Of a stretch of DNA of 64,000 bases, positions 22,063-32,800 are shown one piece after another. A program made the translations under genes and the position numbers. The notes under the pieces are model-generated. The model searched no databases, had not been told where the DNA came from, and was given only the letters and a program-made list of their open reading frames with translations. The first letter of the stretch is position 1. Each line of letters begins with the position of its first letter. The stretch lies in contig CM077647.1 of the NCBI GenBank assembly GCA_039707465.1, positions 172,544,663 to 172,608,662 on the forward strand, in the 5' to 3' direction. This stretch comes from Rhabdophis nuchalis. Lineage: Eukaryota; Chordata; Lepidosauria; Squamata; Natricidae.

Positions 22063-22503
22063 ATGGCACTGTGGTTGAATGTTCTGTCCTTCGTATCAGT
22101 CCTCAAAGGTATAATTTTCACCTCCCATAAGATGGGTTAACCCTTCATTTTTGCATTTACTTGCAGGAGGTCTTATTAAATAGACTTTCTTTCTAGGTGT
22201 CCAATCAGCAGTCCAGTTGGTGGAGTCTGGAGGGTCTGTGAGAAGACCTGGAGAGTCCCTCCATCTCACCTGCCAAGCCTCTGGGTTCACCTTCCATGGC
22301 TTCCACATGGTCTGGGTGAGACAGGATCCAGTGAAAGGACTGGAATGGGTGTCATGGCTACGTCATGATGGATTAGAACTCTACTACTCAAAGAAGGTGA
22401 AGGGACGCTTCACCATCTCCATGGACACTGCCAAAACTCAGCTGTATCTTCAAATGAACTGCCTCAAACCAGAGGACGCAGCAGTCTATTACTGTGCGAG
22501 AGG
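22063..22503 (+). CDS. IGHV: VH-c2, intact IGHV segment
   Basis: Leader exon 22063-22108 ([15 protein letters not shown]), donor GTATAA, V exon 22197-22503. It reads [20 protein letters not shown], Cys23 (LTCQASG), [30 protein letters not shown] and AAVYYCARG without stops. Odd points are Asp-Pro-Val in place of Ala-Pro-Gly in FR2 and a third cysteine in FR3 (QMNCLKPED), which could give an unpaired thiol. RSS: CACAGTG 22504-22510, 23-bp spacer, ggaaaaact 22534-22542. Intact counterpart of the pseudogene c1. Confidence 0.9.
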
Positions 22504-22979
22504 CACAGTGCGAGGTAGTGCATCTGAAGCAAAGGAAAAACTGTCCATTTCATAAAACACCTCTGCAAATTTCTTTGAACCTTTGAATTCTTATAAGGAG
22601 AAGTTTACTTCCATTGGTCATCTTGCAGAGCTGGGGCCCCATTCTCACACTGATATCAGAGCAGCAGAGGGCATGGAAATAAAACCACTGTGTAAAATTA
22701 AGACCTCATTTCTTAGGCAGCTAAGAACAAATTACAAAGTATTTTTAACGCGTGATTTCTTTCTCCAATCTAAAAATCTTTTTTTAAGAAAATAAGGAGG
22801 TTCTGTCAGAACTGACCTTGCTTTACTTACTCCAGTGTAAATGTGCCTTTTTACCTATGTAGGGACAATAAAACACCTGATGGATTGAACCTCATTTGAA
22901 AACCACACATGAAAACTTTGTACAAAGAAATACAGTATACAGGTACTTGCAATGAGGAGGTCCTTTTATTCCTACTGAT

Positions 22980-22987
22980 ATGTAAAT
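22980..22987 (+). promoter_or_regulatory. Octamer variant ATGTAAAT of VH-d2
   Basis: Lies 138 bp before the leader ATG. Confidence 0.7.
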
Positions 22988-23117
22988 TGAGGCACAATTT
23001 CCCCCTTAAAAGATTCAGTCGGTTTTGCTTTTTAGGCTACACCCATCAATACAAAGTTTGTGCACTTTCCCAAATCTTTAGGAGTCCATTCCTCTCCAAT
23101 CATTACAAGCAGCTGAA

Positions 23118-23551
23118 ATGATCCTCTGCTTAACGTTGGTGCCCTTACTAGCAGTCCTCAGAGGTAATTATTTCTTTACTATCCATTTATTTCCATTTCA
23201 ATTCTTTTCTGCAGGAAAGTTCACAGAAACTCCTTTCATTTTAGGTGCCCATTCTCAGCCTCAGTTGGTGGAGTCTGGAGGGGATGTGAGAAGACCTGGA
23301 GAGTCCCTCCGTCTCTCCTGCCAAGCCTCTGGATTCACTTTCAGTAACTACGGGATGCACTGGGTGAGACAGGCTCTTGGGAAAGGACTTGAATGGGTTG
23401 CACTCATCTATCATGATTCCAGTGGAAAGTTCTACGGAGACAAAGTCAAGGGACGCTTCACCATCTCCAAGGACGATACCAAAAGCCAGCTGTATCTGCA
23501 AATGAACAGCCTCAAAGCTGAAGACATGGCAGTCTATTACTGTACTGGACA
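23118..23551 (+). CDS. IGHV: VH-d2, intact IGHV segment
   Basis: Leader exon 23118-23163 ([15 protein letters not shown]), donor GTAATT, V exon 23245-23551. It reads [20 protein letters not shown], Cys23 ([14 protein letters not shown]), Trp41 ([14 protein letters not shown]), [20 protein letters not shown] and MAVYYCTG, all open. RSS: CACAGTG 23552-23558, 23-bp spacer, acaaaaact 23582-23590, the best nonamer in the window (eight of nine). Canonical VH/clan III-like architecture. It is the unbroken paralogue of d1 and keeps the 23-bp spacer that d3 has lost. Confidence 0.93.
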
Positions 23552-23590
23552 CACAGTGAGAAGAAGTGAATCTGTAGCCAAACAAAAACT

Positions 23591-24581
23591 TCCCATTTCA
23601 CATAGCAGAGAGAATTCAGAATTGCAACATTGTGATGCCTGCCTCCCATGCCCACCAGGGAGCAGTATTTTCACTCTGATGTTGGGGTAGGGGAGGACAT
23701 GGAAGTAGAACCACTGTGTAGAAATAGAGCTTTTCCATTTCATACGTTTGGAAATTCACTCAATTGGTCTCAAGGGAATGTCACCTGTCAAGAGACCAAA
23801 GTTTCCTCCATAATGCCACATTCATAACAGAATGTGCTTTGGTGACTGTAGTTCTCTGAAATCTTTGCCAAGCAGAAAATGTCATATTCATTCTTGGACT
23901 AGTGAGAGAGTATCTGATATGAAGTTATGATATGATTGTTTAGGTGTTGACTTTGCATCTTGGTAGAAACCACCAATTCTCTGCCTTCTGGAATATGATT
24001 TCTAACTTAATTCGTATGGCGATAATGTCGCTTTCTTCAAAACGTGAAAAAAAATTGATTTGGAACATTTGAAAATTGATGAAAGAAACAAAGGTTCCTG
24101 AATTCAACGTTTTAAGTTGTGTCTTTAACATCTCTATTTTTTTATTAAAAAAAATATCTTAGCCATTGTTTTCTCTGCTGTTTAGGATCACTTTCCTTAG
24201 CTTTAACCCAATAATGTAATGTAAAGTCCTTTGAATTCACAAGAGTAGTATGACCTTTATTGTCATTGTCCAAAACACATAAAATGAAATTGGTTTTAGC
24301 CTTACTTGTGTAATCCATCATAACAAAAACAAACATAACTAGCATAAAGAATAATGCCAATGCAAGTAAATAGGGAAAAAGAAAAAAAGAAAAATTAGTC
24401 ATTCATTTCAGTGTGTGCGTGGAGTAATTGTAGTTATGTTTAAGATACTGACAGCCCTAGGATAGATACTATTATTAAACCTATTTATTCTGCTGGCTAT
24501 GCTTTGATGTCTTCTGCCCGATGGTAGAAATGAAAAGAGATACTGATCATGGTGTAAATCACAATCAGTACATATAAAAAT
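23591..24581. other. Intergenic tail of unit B
   Basis: Homologous to 14896-15690 (unit A) and 41815-42575 (unit C). No ORF or RNA gene is supported. Confidence 0.55.
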
Positions 24582-25658
24582 AAAAAGCTTCATCTTCATC
24601 ATGAAAGAAATAAAAGAAATCCGGAAAGACAATGTTAGCTCAAAATTGGAACTTTTGGAGACACAGAAAGCACTAATGGAAAATAAACAAAGAATTGATG
24701 GATTGGAGGGGGGGACTGGCTGAGGTGAAGGGAGAGATAAAAAATTCTCAAAGGGAAATTGTGGATTTAGCTAGTCATATGTCTAGGATGGATTTTGAAA
24801 GGATGTCTTACTTTTTAAGGTTTCAAAATGTTCCTGAAGTTGCCTCTGAAGATTTAAAAGATTTAATGTGTATGATGTTAGCAGATTACACTAAAAAGAG
24901 CAAAGAAGATATTTGGGGGGACATTGATTTGATTTATAGAATTAACTCAGCATATGCTAGAATAAATGAGGTACCCAGAGAGATACATATTAAATTTGTA
25001 AGAAGGTCAACGAGGGACGGGATCCTGAGAGCACAAAGAGACGGTCCCTTAATATACCAACAGACTGAGATTGCCATTTTGAAACAGATCCCAAAAAAGA
25101 TTAGAGAAATAAGGAGGAAATATTCCTTCTTATCAAAAAGATTATATAAAAAGGGGGTGTGGTTCAAGTGGTTGATGCCAGAGGGAATGTTAGTGTTCTG
25201 GGAGGGGGGGAGAGTAAGAATTAAAACAATTGCAGAGGAGGAAGCCTTTCTAAAAAAAACATTCCCCAATCCTGGAGGATGAAAATGGGGGAGCAGAGGG
25301 GGCCACGGCTCCGCCCATTGGAGGTCAGGGAAAGGAAGATACAATTGCTAAAAGACTTAGATCTCACAAATGACTTTTTTCTATATAGTGTAACCGCTAT
25401 TTGGATGTTTATAGAATTAATGATTGACTGCATGAATATAAACTGATATATTTGTATCTCTTTCCACTTTGTAGGGAAATGAAAAATGATTTGTATTATC
25501 TTATCTTTTTTTCGTAAGAAGCCTCGGAGGGGGCCGACACCTCCAACATAGATGTCCTCAAAATATCTTTGTATTACCTTATACCCTTTTCCTATTTTTT
25601 TAAAAAAATGTTTGTAAAAACCAATAAAACTTTTTTCAAAAAAAAAAAGCTTCATCTT
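24582..25658 (+). mobile_element. ORF1-only L1-like retroposon, copy 3 (divergent subfamily), 15-bp target duplication
   Basis: The insert 24597-25643 lies between 'aaaaagcttcatctt' at 24582-24596 and 25644-25658. The empty site is present in unit A (about 15692-15706). ORF1 is older: the frame shifts in a G-run near 24709-24715 and in an A-run near 25252-25259. Protein differences such as PEVASEDLKDLMCMMLADY mark a separate lineage. The 3' UTR again directly follows ORF1 and ends in 'ccaataaaacttttttcaaa'. Confidence 0.9.
24601..25373 (+). pseudogene. L1-like ORF1, copy 3, two frameshifts
   Basis: Same domain order as the other copies: partial coiled coil, RRM-like core (SYFLRFQNV, DLIYRINSAYARI), C-terminal domain (ILKQIPKKIREIRRKYSFL, WFKWLMPEGMLVFWEGG), tail IAKRLRSHK. 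Frame changes near 24712 and 25255 leave it non-coding as a whole. Many differences from copies 2 and 4 argue for an independent, older insertion. Confidence 0.75.
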
Positions 25659-26165
25659 GATTGTTCTTAACTTTTTGCATCATTTCACAATCACCTTTAT
25701 AAGATATGCAATGAAATTTGGGGCAGATTTAGGGACCACTTTGAGATTCAGATGTCTACGTATAATTCAACTGTTGATTTCAAATTGTTTCTCATGATCT
25801 CCTCTGTATTGTAGTTTTTGGGGTTTTTTCAACATAGTCAAGGACACAATTGTGGAACAAATACTCTGAACTCAGATGGACCATCTTTTCATGGTTGGTC
25901 TCTAACATGGCTATTTAAGGAATTTAAGCACATTTCTCTCTCTCTCAGCACTGAACCCTTTCTTGAAGTGAGGAGCTCATGTTAGACATGGCTTTATTTA
26001 CTCCAGTGTAAATATGTCCTTCCCCCTTTCAGGTAATGTGGATTTAATAGCTGCCAACTGATGTAAGGTTGTAATCTGAAAGCTGATGCAATGTAAGGCT
26101 GATGGAATGTGGTGTCTATATAAATAGGGCGAATAGTTGGTGTTTTAGATGTGAAACTCTGGTCA

Positions 26166-27263
26166 AAGTTCTATTAAGGGCTGTTATGGAAGAAGTATTA
26201 CAGACCCTGGTGATGGAGATCAAAGAATTGAGGAAAGACCATGTCAGTTCCAAGTTAGAACTTTTGGAGACACAGAAGAAATTAATGCAGAATACACAAA
26301 AGACTGATGAGCTGGCGGTGAGATTGGCTGGGGCAAGGGGAGAGCTTAAAAGTGTTAATACTGAAATTGGAGATTTAACTGGTCATATGTCTAGGATGGA
26401 TTTTGAAAGGATGTCATGTTTTTTAAGATTTCAGAATATTCCTGAAGAATCTGGTGAAAATCTAACTGATCTTATGAGTACAATCTTAGCAGACTACTTA
26501 CATAAACCCAAGGAGGAGATCAGGGGGGACATTGATTTGGTATATAGAATAAATTCAGCATATGCCAGGATAAATGAAGTACCCAGAGAGATACATATTA
26601 AATTTGTTAGAAGGTCGACAAGGGAAGGGATTTTGAGGGCGCAGAGAGACGGTCCTTTAATTTATCAACAGAAAGAGGTTGCTATCTTGAAGCAGATCCC
26701 GAAAAAGATTAGAGAGGTAAGACGGAAATTTTCCTTCTTATCTAAAAAAATATTTAAACAGGGGATCTGGTTTAAGTGGGTGATGCCAGAAGGAATGTTG
26801 GTGTTCTGGGAAGGAGGGAGAGTAAGGATTAAAACAGTTGCGGAGGCAGAAGCCTTTCTTAAAAAACATTCCTCAATCCTGGAGGATGAAAATGGAAGAA
26901 CGGAGGGGGCCGCGGCCCCACCCACTGGGGGCCAGGGAGGAGGACAAGAAGATACAATTGCCAAGAGACTTAGATCTCAAAAATGACTTTTTTTAGTATA
27001 GTATAACTTTTGTTTGGATGTTGGTATATGATTGCTAGCATAGATTTTACAATGATGTATGCATTTCTTTCCACTTTGTAGTACTATTGAAAATTATGTA
27101 TTGTCTATATTTTGATATGAAGCCTCGGAAGGGGTCAACGACGTCGACGTGAAAGTTCTCAAAATATCTTTTTTACACCTTACCTTTACCCCTTTTGTAA
27201 AAAAATTTTTAAAACTCAATAAAACTTTTTCAATATAAAAAAAAAAAGTTCTATTAAGGGCTG
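26166..27263 (+). mobile_element. ORF1-only L1-like retroposon (HAL1-like), copy 4, same insertion as copy 2
   Basis: The insert 26184-27245 has the same 18-bp target duplication (26166-26183 and 27246-27263), the same 5' truncation point and near-identical sequence as copy 2. It is therefore a duplicated copy of one insertion. It keeps 'ctcaataaaactttttcaat' in full, which copy 2 has lost in part. Confidence 0.92.
26186..26986 (+). CDS. L1-like ORF1 protein, open frame, HAL1-like copy 4
   Basis: Open for 266 codons from ATG 26186 and differs from copy 2 at only a few residues (for example Ser-Tyr-Phe to Ser-Cys-Phe after ERM, and Leu to Ile in LSKKIF). Domains are as in copy 2. Two open copies in one duplicated array may simply reflect recent duplication; no selection can be claimed from two sequences. 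Confidence 0.75.
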   Translation: MEEVLQTLVMEIKELRKDHVSSKLELLETQKKLMQNTQKTDELAVRLAGARGELKSVNTEIGDLTGHMSRMDFERMSCFLRFQNIPEESGENLTDLMSTILADYLHKPKEEIRGDIDLVYRINSAYARINEVPREIHIKFVRRSTREGILRAQRDGPLIYQQKEVAILKQIPKKIREVRRKFSFLSKKIFKQGIWFKWVMPEGMLVFWEGGRVRIKTVAEAEAFLKKHSSILEDENGRTEGAAAPPTGGQGGGQEDTIAKRLRSQK

Positions 27264-27450
27264 AAACTCATTTCTTGACTGATTGATTTAAGCCACTCTA
27301 CTCATTCCCAAAGCACCATCTCTCATTTCACCATTCACATTATTTTGAGGATAGGAAACCTCAACCAAAGACCAACTTTTGGACTAGGACTGACTGATGG
27401 ATGCAACCTGCATTCTTATAAACGGGTTTTAACTTCCACGTGAAACCCTG

Positions 27451-27458
27451 ATGCAAAT
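27451..27458 (+). promoter_or_regulatory. Ig octamer ATGCAAAT of VH-a3
   Basis: Perfect octamer 112 bp before the leader ATG. Confidence 0.9.
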
Positions 27459-27562
27459 GAGGTCACTGAGATGTTTCTCCTTTAAATAATCACAATCACA
27501 CCAAAGAGCATACCAGACCCAAACGTGTCACCTCTGTAAAGAAAGGGTGTTCTCACTGCCCA

Positions 27563-28013
27563 ATGGATCTTTCCATTCTTCTTCTTTGCTTAGTAGCCGC
27601 TCCTGTGTGTGAGTATCTTCCGGATGGACTTGAACAATGAGATTAAAAAAAAACAGAGTTGTGTACTAATTCCTGCTTTGTCATTCCTTTAGATGTCCAC
27701 TCCACTATCCAACTTGTGGAATCTGGGCCAGGAATAGTGAGCCCTGGAGGATCCTTCAGATTAACTTGCAAAGTGACGGGTGATTCCATCAAGAATGTGT
27801 ACTGGGAGTGGATCCGCCAGGCTCCAGAAAAACCATTGGAATGGGTGGGCCAGATAGACTGGGATGATGATGGTGGTGAATGGAATACATACTATGCCTC
27901 ATCCCTGCAAAGCAGAACAACTTTGACTGCTGATGACTCCCGCAATGAGTATTATTTGACAATGAGTTCTGTGACAGCTGCAGACTCAGCCACATATTAC
28001 TGTGCACGAGATC
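27563..28013 (+). CDS. IGHV: VH-a3, intact IGHV segment
   Basis: Leader exon 27563-27608 ([15 protein letters not shown]), donor GTGAGT, V exon 27693-28013. The body is almost the same as a2 ([34 protein letters not shown], acidic DWDDDGGEWN, SATYYCARD). All canonical residues are present. Unlike a2 the heptamer is perfect: CACAGTG 28014-28020, 22-bp spacer, tgaaaaacc 28043-28051. Confidence 0.93.
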
Positions 28014-28051
28014 CACAGTGAGAGAAAGCAAAGGAGGAAGTGTGAAAAACC

Positions 28052-29028
28052 TACTTGCTTCTCGGTCTTTGCTTGAAGAAACTTTATGTTTTCTCATTGA
28101 GGGATGGAGATAACTTCGTCATTCTTTCAGACAACCATTGTCTGCACAGAAGAACAAGCTATTCTTCTAGCTGTCAAGCCCTGCCTGGCTTGCCATACCT
28201 GGGGGGAAGAGGGAGCAGCGGAAATGGTTCTGGGATGCAAAACAGCCAGAACAGCTGATGGGTGCCGGTTACATCAAAGAAGACCTGGCGGAATGAAGGA
28301 AAGAGGAAAGTGCACTCCTGAATGCTGGCTATGGGGGAACATGGGCTGGGTTATGGCTATTTACAGCTCTGGGAGGCAATAGCTCCCAGCACTGACTTTG
28401 CATCTATCAAGACTTATTCGTGCTTGACCTTGGCCATTAAACCTGTATCTATTTGTTTTCTGTCTGCATTGTTTGCAAGCTTGTTTGGTTCTGTGTTTCC
28501 TTAGCTGGGCTACGGATGGGTGAGACTAGCTCAGCAGCAAGAAGTAGTGGACTTCCGAGTTGCCGCTCCTGTTCAGAATAGCACATAACATGCTATTTGC
28601 TTCTTCTTTCTTTTCCTGTTATTTTCTTTCTTATTTCCTATTGCGCAAGATGGCAGCAGTGTCTAACAAATAGACATTCAACACTTTACAAAAATAAATC
28701 TGTGGTTTCATCCGTTAGCCTGTTGGTTTCCTCTGCTGCTTCCGAACTATCCCTCAAAAGGTCCCCAAAGAGCCTCCTTCCCCAAGAGACTTTCTATAAC
28801 TCTTTTCTATCAGCTCTGAGACCCAATCATCTTCCTTTCTTCCTTTTTCATTTTCAGACCCAATCTTCATACATTTGAAACAGCTCCTCTTTTTTGGTTC
28901 ACTGCCTTCCCTCTTTGTTCATTCATAATTAGGGTTGGGGATGAACGAAGGTGCAGAAAAATATACTTGCATGGAAGACTATGAACATGTGTATTGGTGG
29001 ATATTTACACAGGGAATGCCAATGCTGA
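28052..29028. other. Intergenic block downstream of VH-a3
   Basis: Paralogue of 9739-10683. No gene is seen. Confidence 0.5.
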
Positions 29029-29109
29029 AGGAAGGGAATGGAAGGGATGGGGAAAAAAGAGAAGAGAAGGGAGGGGAGGGGAAGAAGGGAGATAGAAATA
29101 AATAAATAA

Positions 29110-29158
<49 letters not shown>

Positions 29159-29339
29159 GTTAGGGAGGGAGGGAGGGAGGAGGAGGGAATGGATAGGAAA
29201 GGGAGGAGGGAGGAAGGGGAGAGAAAGAGAGAAAGAAGGAAAGGGAGGAAGGGAGGAAAGGAAGATAAAAGAAAGAGGAAGGAGGAGGGAAGGGACAGGA
29301 AAGGAACCGGGGAGGAAGAAAGAAGGAAGGAAAGGAGGA

Positions 29340-29379
<40 letters not shown>

Positions 29380-29552
29380 GAGGAAGGAGGAAGGAAGGGA
29401 ATAGAAGGGAAGGGATGGGAATGGAAGGAAAGGAAAGTAAGGGGAGGTGATGGGAGGAATGGCAAGGAAAAGGAAGGAATAGGGAAGAGTGAAGGAAAGG
29501 TAGGGTAGGGCAGGGTATGGTTGGGAAGGGAAGGGAAGGGAAGGGAAAAATC
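29029..29552 (+). repeat. Polypurine tract, unit C
   Basis: Third copy of the GAAA/GGAA/GGGA tract. Confidence 0.9.
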
Positions 29553-29893
29553 TACCAATCCTATTTTCTATCCAGAGGAAGAGAAATTGTTGTTCTGCCT
29601 ATGAAAAGAGCAACCACAAAATGGTTATCAGCTATTTACCTTTCCATTATGCAGAATACTAGAGTACTACATACTAGCTATCTGCCAGCAGCTCTTATAT
29701 TCCCCAGATGATCAAATGATGCATCAAGTTGAAGTTTCAAGATATGACTTTCCTTCTTACAAAAGCAATCTTCACATATTCCTTAAGAATTTTTTTTTAA
29801 ATGTAATTTGGGGATTTTTAAGTCTCTCTTCAGTGAAGGATGAAAACGCTCTAGAAGGTCAATGTGGCCTGTGTCTCATTTATCCTGAGGGCT

Positions 29894-29901
29894 ATGTAAA
29901 T
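29894..29901 (+). promoter_or_regulatory. Octamer variant ATGTAAAT of VH-b3
   Basis: Same relative position as b1 and b2. Confidence 0.7.
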
Positions 29902-30033
29902 TCAGTGACAGCTTCCTGTTCAAAGGTACCATATAATCCTCGTCTCCTGCTGCACTCAACATCTTTAAAGCTTGAGTGTTTGTCTAAGTGTATTCTCATC
30001 AGTAAGAATCGTGCAACTTTTGAGCAAGCAAAA

Positions 30034-30466
30034 ATGGCACTCTGGCTAAAACTCATGTCCTTGCTAATTGTCCTCAAAGGTATCCTTTTCCCCTCCCAAG
30101 AGAGAGGTTATCTTTCAATGTCTTGTATTACCTGCAGGAGGTCTTATTAAACAATGTTTTTTTCCAGGTGTCCAATCCGAGGCCCAGTTAGTGGAATCTG
30201 GAGGGGATGTGAGAAGAACTGAAGAGTCTAGCCTGCCAAGCATCTGGATTTTACTTTGGTCGCTCCAACATGGGCTGGGCGAGACAGGCTCCAGGGAAAG
30301 GACTGGAATGGGTTTCATCCATACACACTGATTCCAGTGGAATATCCTATTCAGACAAAGTCAGGGGACACTTCACCATCTCCAGGGACAATGCCAAAAG
30401 ACAACTATATCTGCAAATGGACAGCCTCAAACTAGAGGACACAACTGTGTATTACTGTGCAAGAAA
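30034..30466 (+). pseudogene. IGHV: VH-b3, IGHV pseudogene with FR1 deletion and 12-bp-spacer RSS
   Basis: Leader exon 30034-30079, V exon 30168-30466, with the same FR1 frameshift as b1 and b2. After it the second-frame sequence is clean: [46 protein letters not shown]. The RSS differs from b1/b2: consensus heptamer CACAGTG (30467-30473), then only 12 bp, then gcaaaaacc (30486-30494), eight of nine to consensus. b1 and b2 have CACTGTG with 23 bp. Confidence 0.9.
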
Positions 30467-30494
30467 CACAGTGAGAGGAAACAAAGCAAAAACC
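30467..30494 (+). other. 12-RSS of VH-b3
   Basis: Heptamer 30467-30473, 12-bp spacer 30474-30485, nonamer 30486-30494. The spacer is 11 bp, about one helical turn, shorter than in b1/b2. Confidence 0.85.
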
Positions 30495-30599
30495 TTCCAC
30501 ATCTGAGAGACTTTTCCTGAGTTCAATAACCAGAGCTTGAACTGGTATATCGCTGTTGTGAAGAATCACACAAAAGCATCATAAACATTGATTTCCTGG

Positions 30600-31262
30600 A
30601 AAAGATCTAATTTGGAGATTTTGCAAAATAACCTTTTCCTTCCTCCCTTTTCAAAATCTGCATCCCTTTGTGTCCTGTCCCCTGGCCTGTGAATAGGGCA
30701 GAACACAGGCTTGGCTGTTTGCCACTTTTCAATTACTGAGATAACGAATTCCTTGGTTGAGAGACCAGGCAACTCACATTAGCTCTGCATTAATCTTTCA
30801 CACAGATATTTCCAAAGGAATAGACCCGGATAGAATGCACAGAGATTCCAAACGAACATGACTAGAATACCCAGACAGACTTTCTTGACTACTAATTCCA
30901 AATGCTTGTTTCCTGCAAATATCCCCTCCCAACGTCCCACCTATAAGCTCTTTTGGGAGGGGCCAATCAACAAACACCTGGTTCTTAATCATCTCCTGTG
31001 AGCCTGCCTATGGCATAATTGCTGCCTCCACCTCTCAGCTCTGCTCAGTCTTGCATCATGGACAAACTGCCTTTGATCCTCCCCACTGCTCCATGACCAA
31101 GGCGCCTCCTGGTGGCCAACCAGCCTCTCTGGTTCCTGCTCTGACTCTGAACCCTGCCCAGGGTCTTTCTCATCTTCCATGGCAGACTCATATGGTTCCT
31201 CACTATTCAAGTCCCTCATCAGCTCAACCGGATCCTGCTGGGCCATAACACCTTTGTATATC
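30600..31262. other. Unit-C-specific insertion, unclassified
   Basis: Absent from the matching place in A and B. The minus-strand ORF 31264-30989 (acidic, LNSEEPYESAMEDEKDPGQ) resembles no family I can name; general composition could suit a retroelement fragment. Left unassigned. Confidence 0.35.
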
Positions 31263-31263
31263 A

Positions 31264-31475
31264 AAAGAGCTGCTTTGGTCCTATGGTTATAGCACCAGAC
31301 TAGAAGGGTGCTGAGTTCTAGTCCTGCCTTAGCATAAAAGCTAGGTAGCTAGTTTTGGGCTAACTCTCCTCACAGGGTTGTTGTTGTTTTTTGTGTGGAA
31401 AAGAGAACAAGGAAAGTTTGTGGGATATGTTCACTGCTTTGAGTCTTTTGCAAAATATCATAAAGGCAAGATATA
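31264..31475 (+). mobile_element. tRNA-derived SINE
   Basis: The head has a tRNA-like arm with a B-box-like 'gagttctagtcc' after a 'ggttatagcaccagac' A-box region. The body has 'cctcacagggttgttgttg' and the tail ends 'aaggcaagatataaatcaat'. This is the layout of LINE-mobilised tRNA SINEs in reptiles. Confidence 0.6.
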
Positions 31476-32213
31476 AATCAATCAAGAAAACAAAAGTTTG
31501 AACACATTATCATGATGGTTTTAGAATTGGCTAATCACCGAAGTATCATTTTCATAATAGAGGCTCAATAACATCTGCAAGTTGAAAGAAGAGACTGATA
31601 CTTTGATCCCAAAATGATGAAAATTCAATTTTTGTGTTGAAATGATATATCACCTTAATGGCAACCCTGAAGCTGGCCTCACTGAGGCCAGTTTCAGGGC
31701 TTCAATGTTGCCACGCTGAAGCTCAGGGAGAGGGAGGGCACAGTAGACACAGCTGGGGGATTTCTAGCCAAAACAAAATAGTTTCTCCTGTGAACCAAGG
31801 ACATTCCAACATTCGGCTGGAGAGAGGAGGAGGAAGAGAGAAGTAACCAGGCAACTGGCCAGCACCTCGATTGGAACATGTGACTTCTTGTTTGGGGGAA
31901 AGGGAAACTTTCACTTTTTAATTAGGTTGAAACTGTGGGAATTCTCAGAGTTGGTTTTCAGTATTCTGTGCCAATATATCTCCAAATAAAACTGTTCTTT
32001 GGGGAATCTACTTGCCTCAGAGTTCTCTTTGCTATGGGTCTTTTACTTGGAACGTTGATACCTAAATTTTCAAGCTATCAGTTTACCTGCCACTTAAGGA
32101 TTGAAAAATTGATTCTTGATTGATGTTGAGATTTTTTTTCAGCCTTTGAGAAGCATGTCTGGAAGAAGGTTGAAGCAACTTTGGAAGCCTGTGGCTCTTT
32201 TATCCTGAGGGCT

Positions 32214-32221
32214 ATGTAAAT
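32214..32221 (+). promoter_or_regulatory. Octamer variant ATGTAAAT of VH-c3
   Basis: One mismatch from the consensus and better than the ATTCAAAT of c1/c2. Confidence 0.7.
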
Positions 32222-32354
32222 TCAGTGACAGCTTCCTGTTCAAGGGATCCATATCATCCTTGTTTCCTGCTACGCCCCAAAGCTATAAACATTGAGTGCT
32301 TATCTGAATGATTTCCCATCAATATTAATCATCTGATCTGTTCAGTGAGCAAAA

Positions 32355-32800
32355 ATGGCACTGTGGCTAAATCTTCTATCCTTACTAATAGTCCTCAAAG
32401 GTATAATTTTCACCTCCAATTAGATGGGTTACACTTTCCTTTTTTGCATTTACTTGCAGGAGGTAGTATTAAACAGACTTTCTTTCTTTCTAGGTGTCCA
32501 ATCAGCGATCCAATTGGTGGAGTCTGGAGGGTCTGTGAGAAGACCTGGAGAGTCCCTCCATCTCACCTGCCAAGCCTCTGGATTCACCTTCCATGGCTTC
32601 CACATGGTCTGGGTGAGACAGGATCCAGTGAAAGGAATGGAATGGGTGTCATGGCTACGCTATGATGGATTAGAACTCTACTACTCAAACAAAGTGAAGG
32701 GACGCTTCACCATCTCCATGGACACTGCCAAAACTCAGCTGTATCTTCAAATGAACCACCTCAAGCCAGAGGACACAGCAGTCTATTACTGTGCGAGAGG
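32355..32800 (+). CDS. IGHV: VH-c3, intact IGHV segment
   Basis: Leader exon 32355-32400 ([15 protein letters not shown]), donor GTATAA, V exon 32494-32800. It reads [50 protein letters not shown] and TAVYYCARG, fully open. The extra FR3 cysteine of c1/c2 is histidine here (QMNHLKPED). RSS: CACAGTG 32801-32807, 23-bp spacer, gaaaaaact 32831-32839. Compared with c2 it has the stronger promoter octamer and no odd cysteine, so it is the likeliest used member of the c group. Confidence 0.92.

Larger units (their letters stand above)
15938..25889 (+). repeat. Tandem VH unit B (a2-b2-c2-d2), apparent C/A hybrid
   Basis: The 5' half (to VH-b2 FR2) matches unit C at diagnostic sites, including the shared ORF1-only insertion at 16231-17290. 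The 3' half (from VH-b2 FR3) matches unit A, including the GGA expansion and ATTCAAAT before VH-c. The switch lies between 20773 and 20891. The unit also has private insertions at 19035-19318 and 24597-25643. Confidence 0.75.

Noticed and set aside
30989..31264. Acidic 91-aa minus-strand ORF as a host exon
   Set aside because: No splice sites or family match visible and the region is a unit-C-only insertion; left as unclassified repeat-like DNA.
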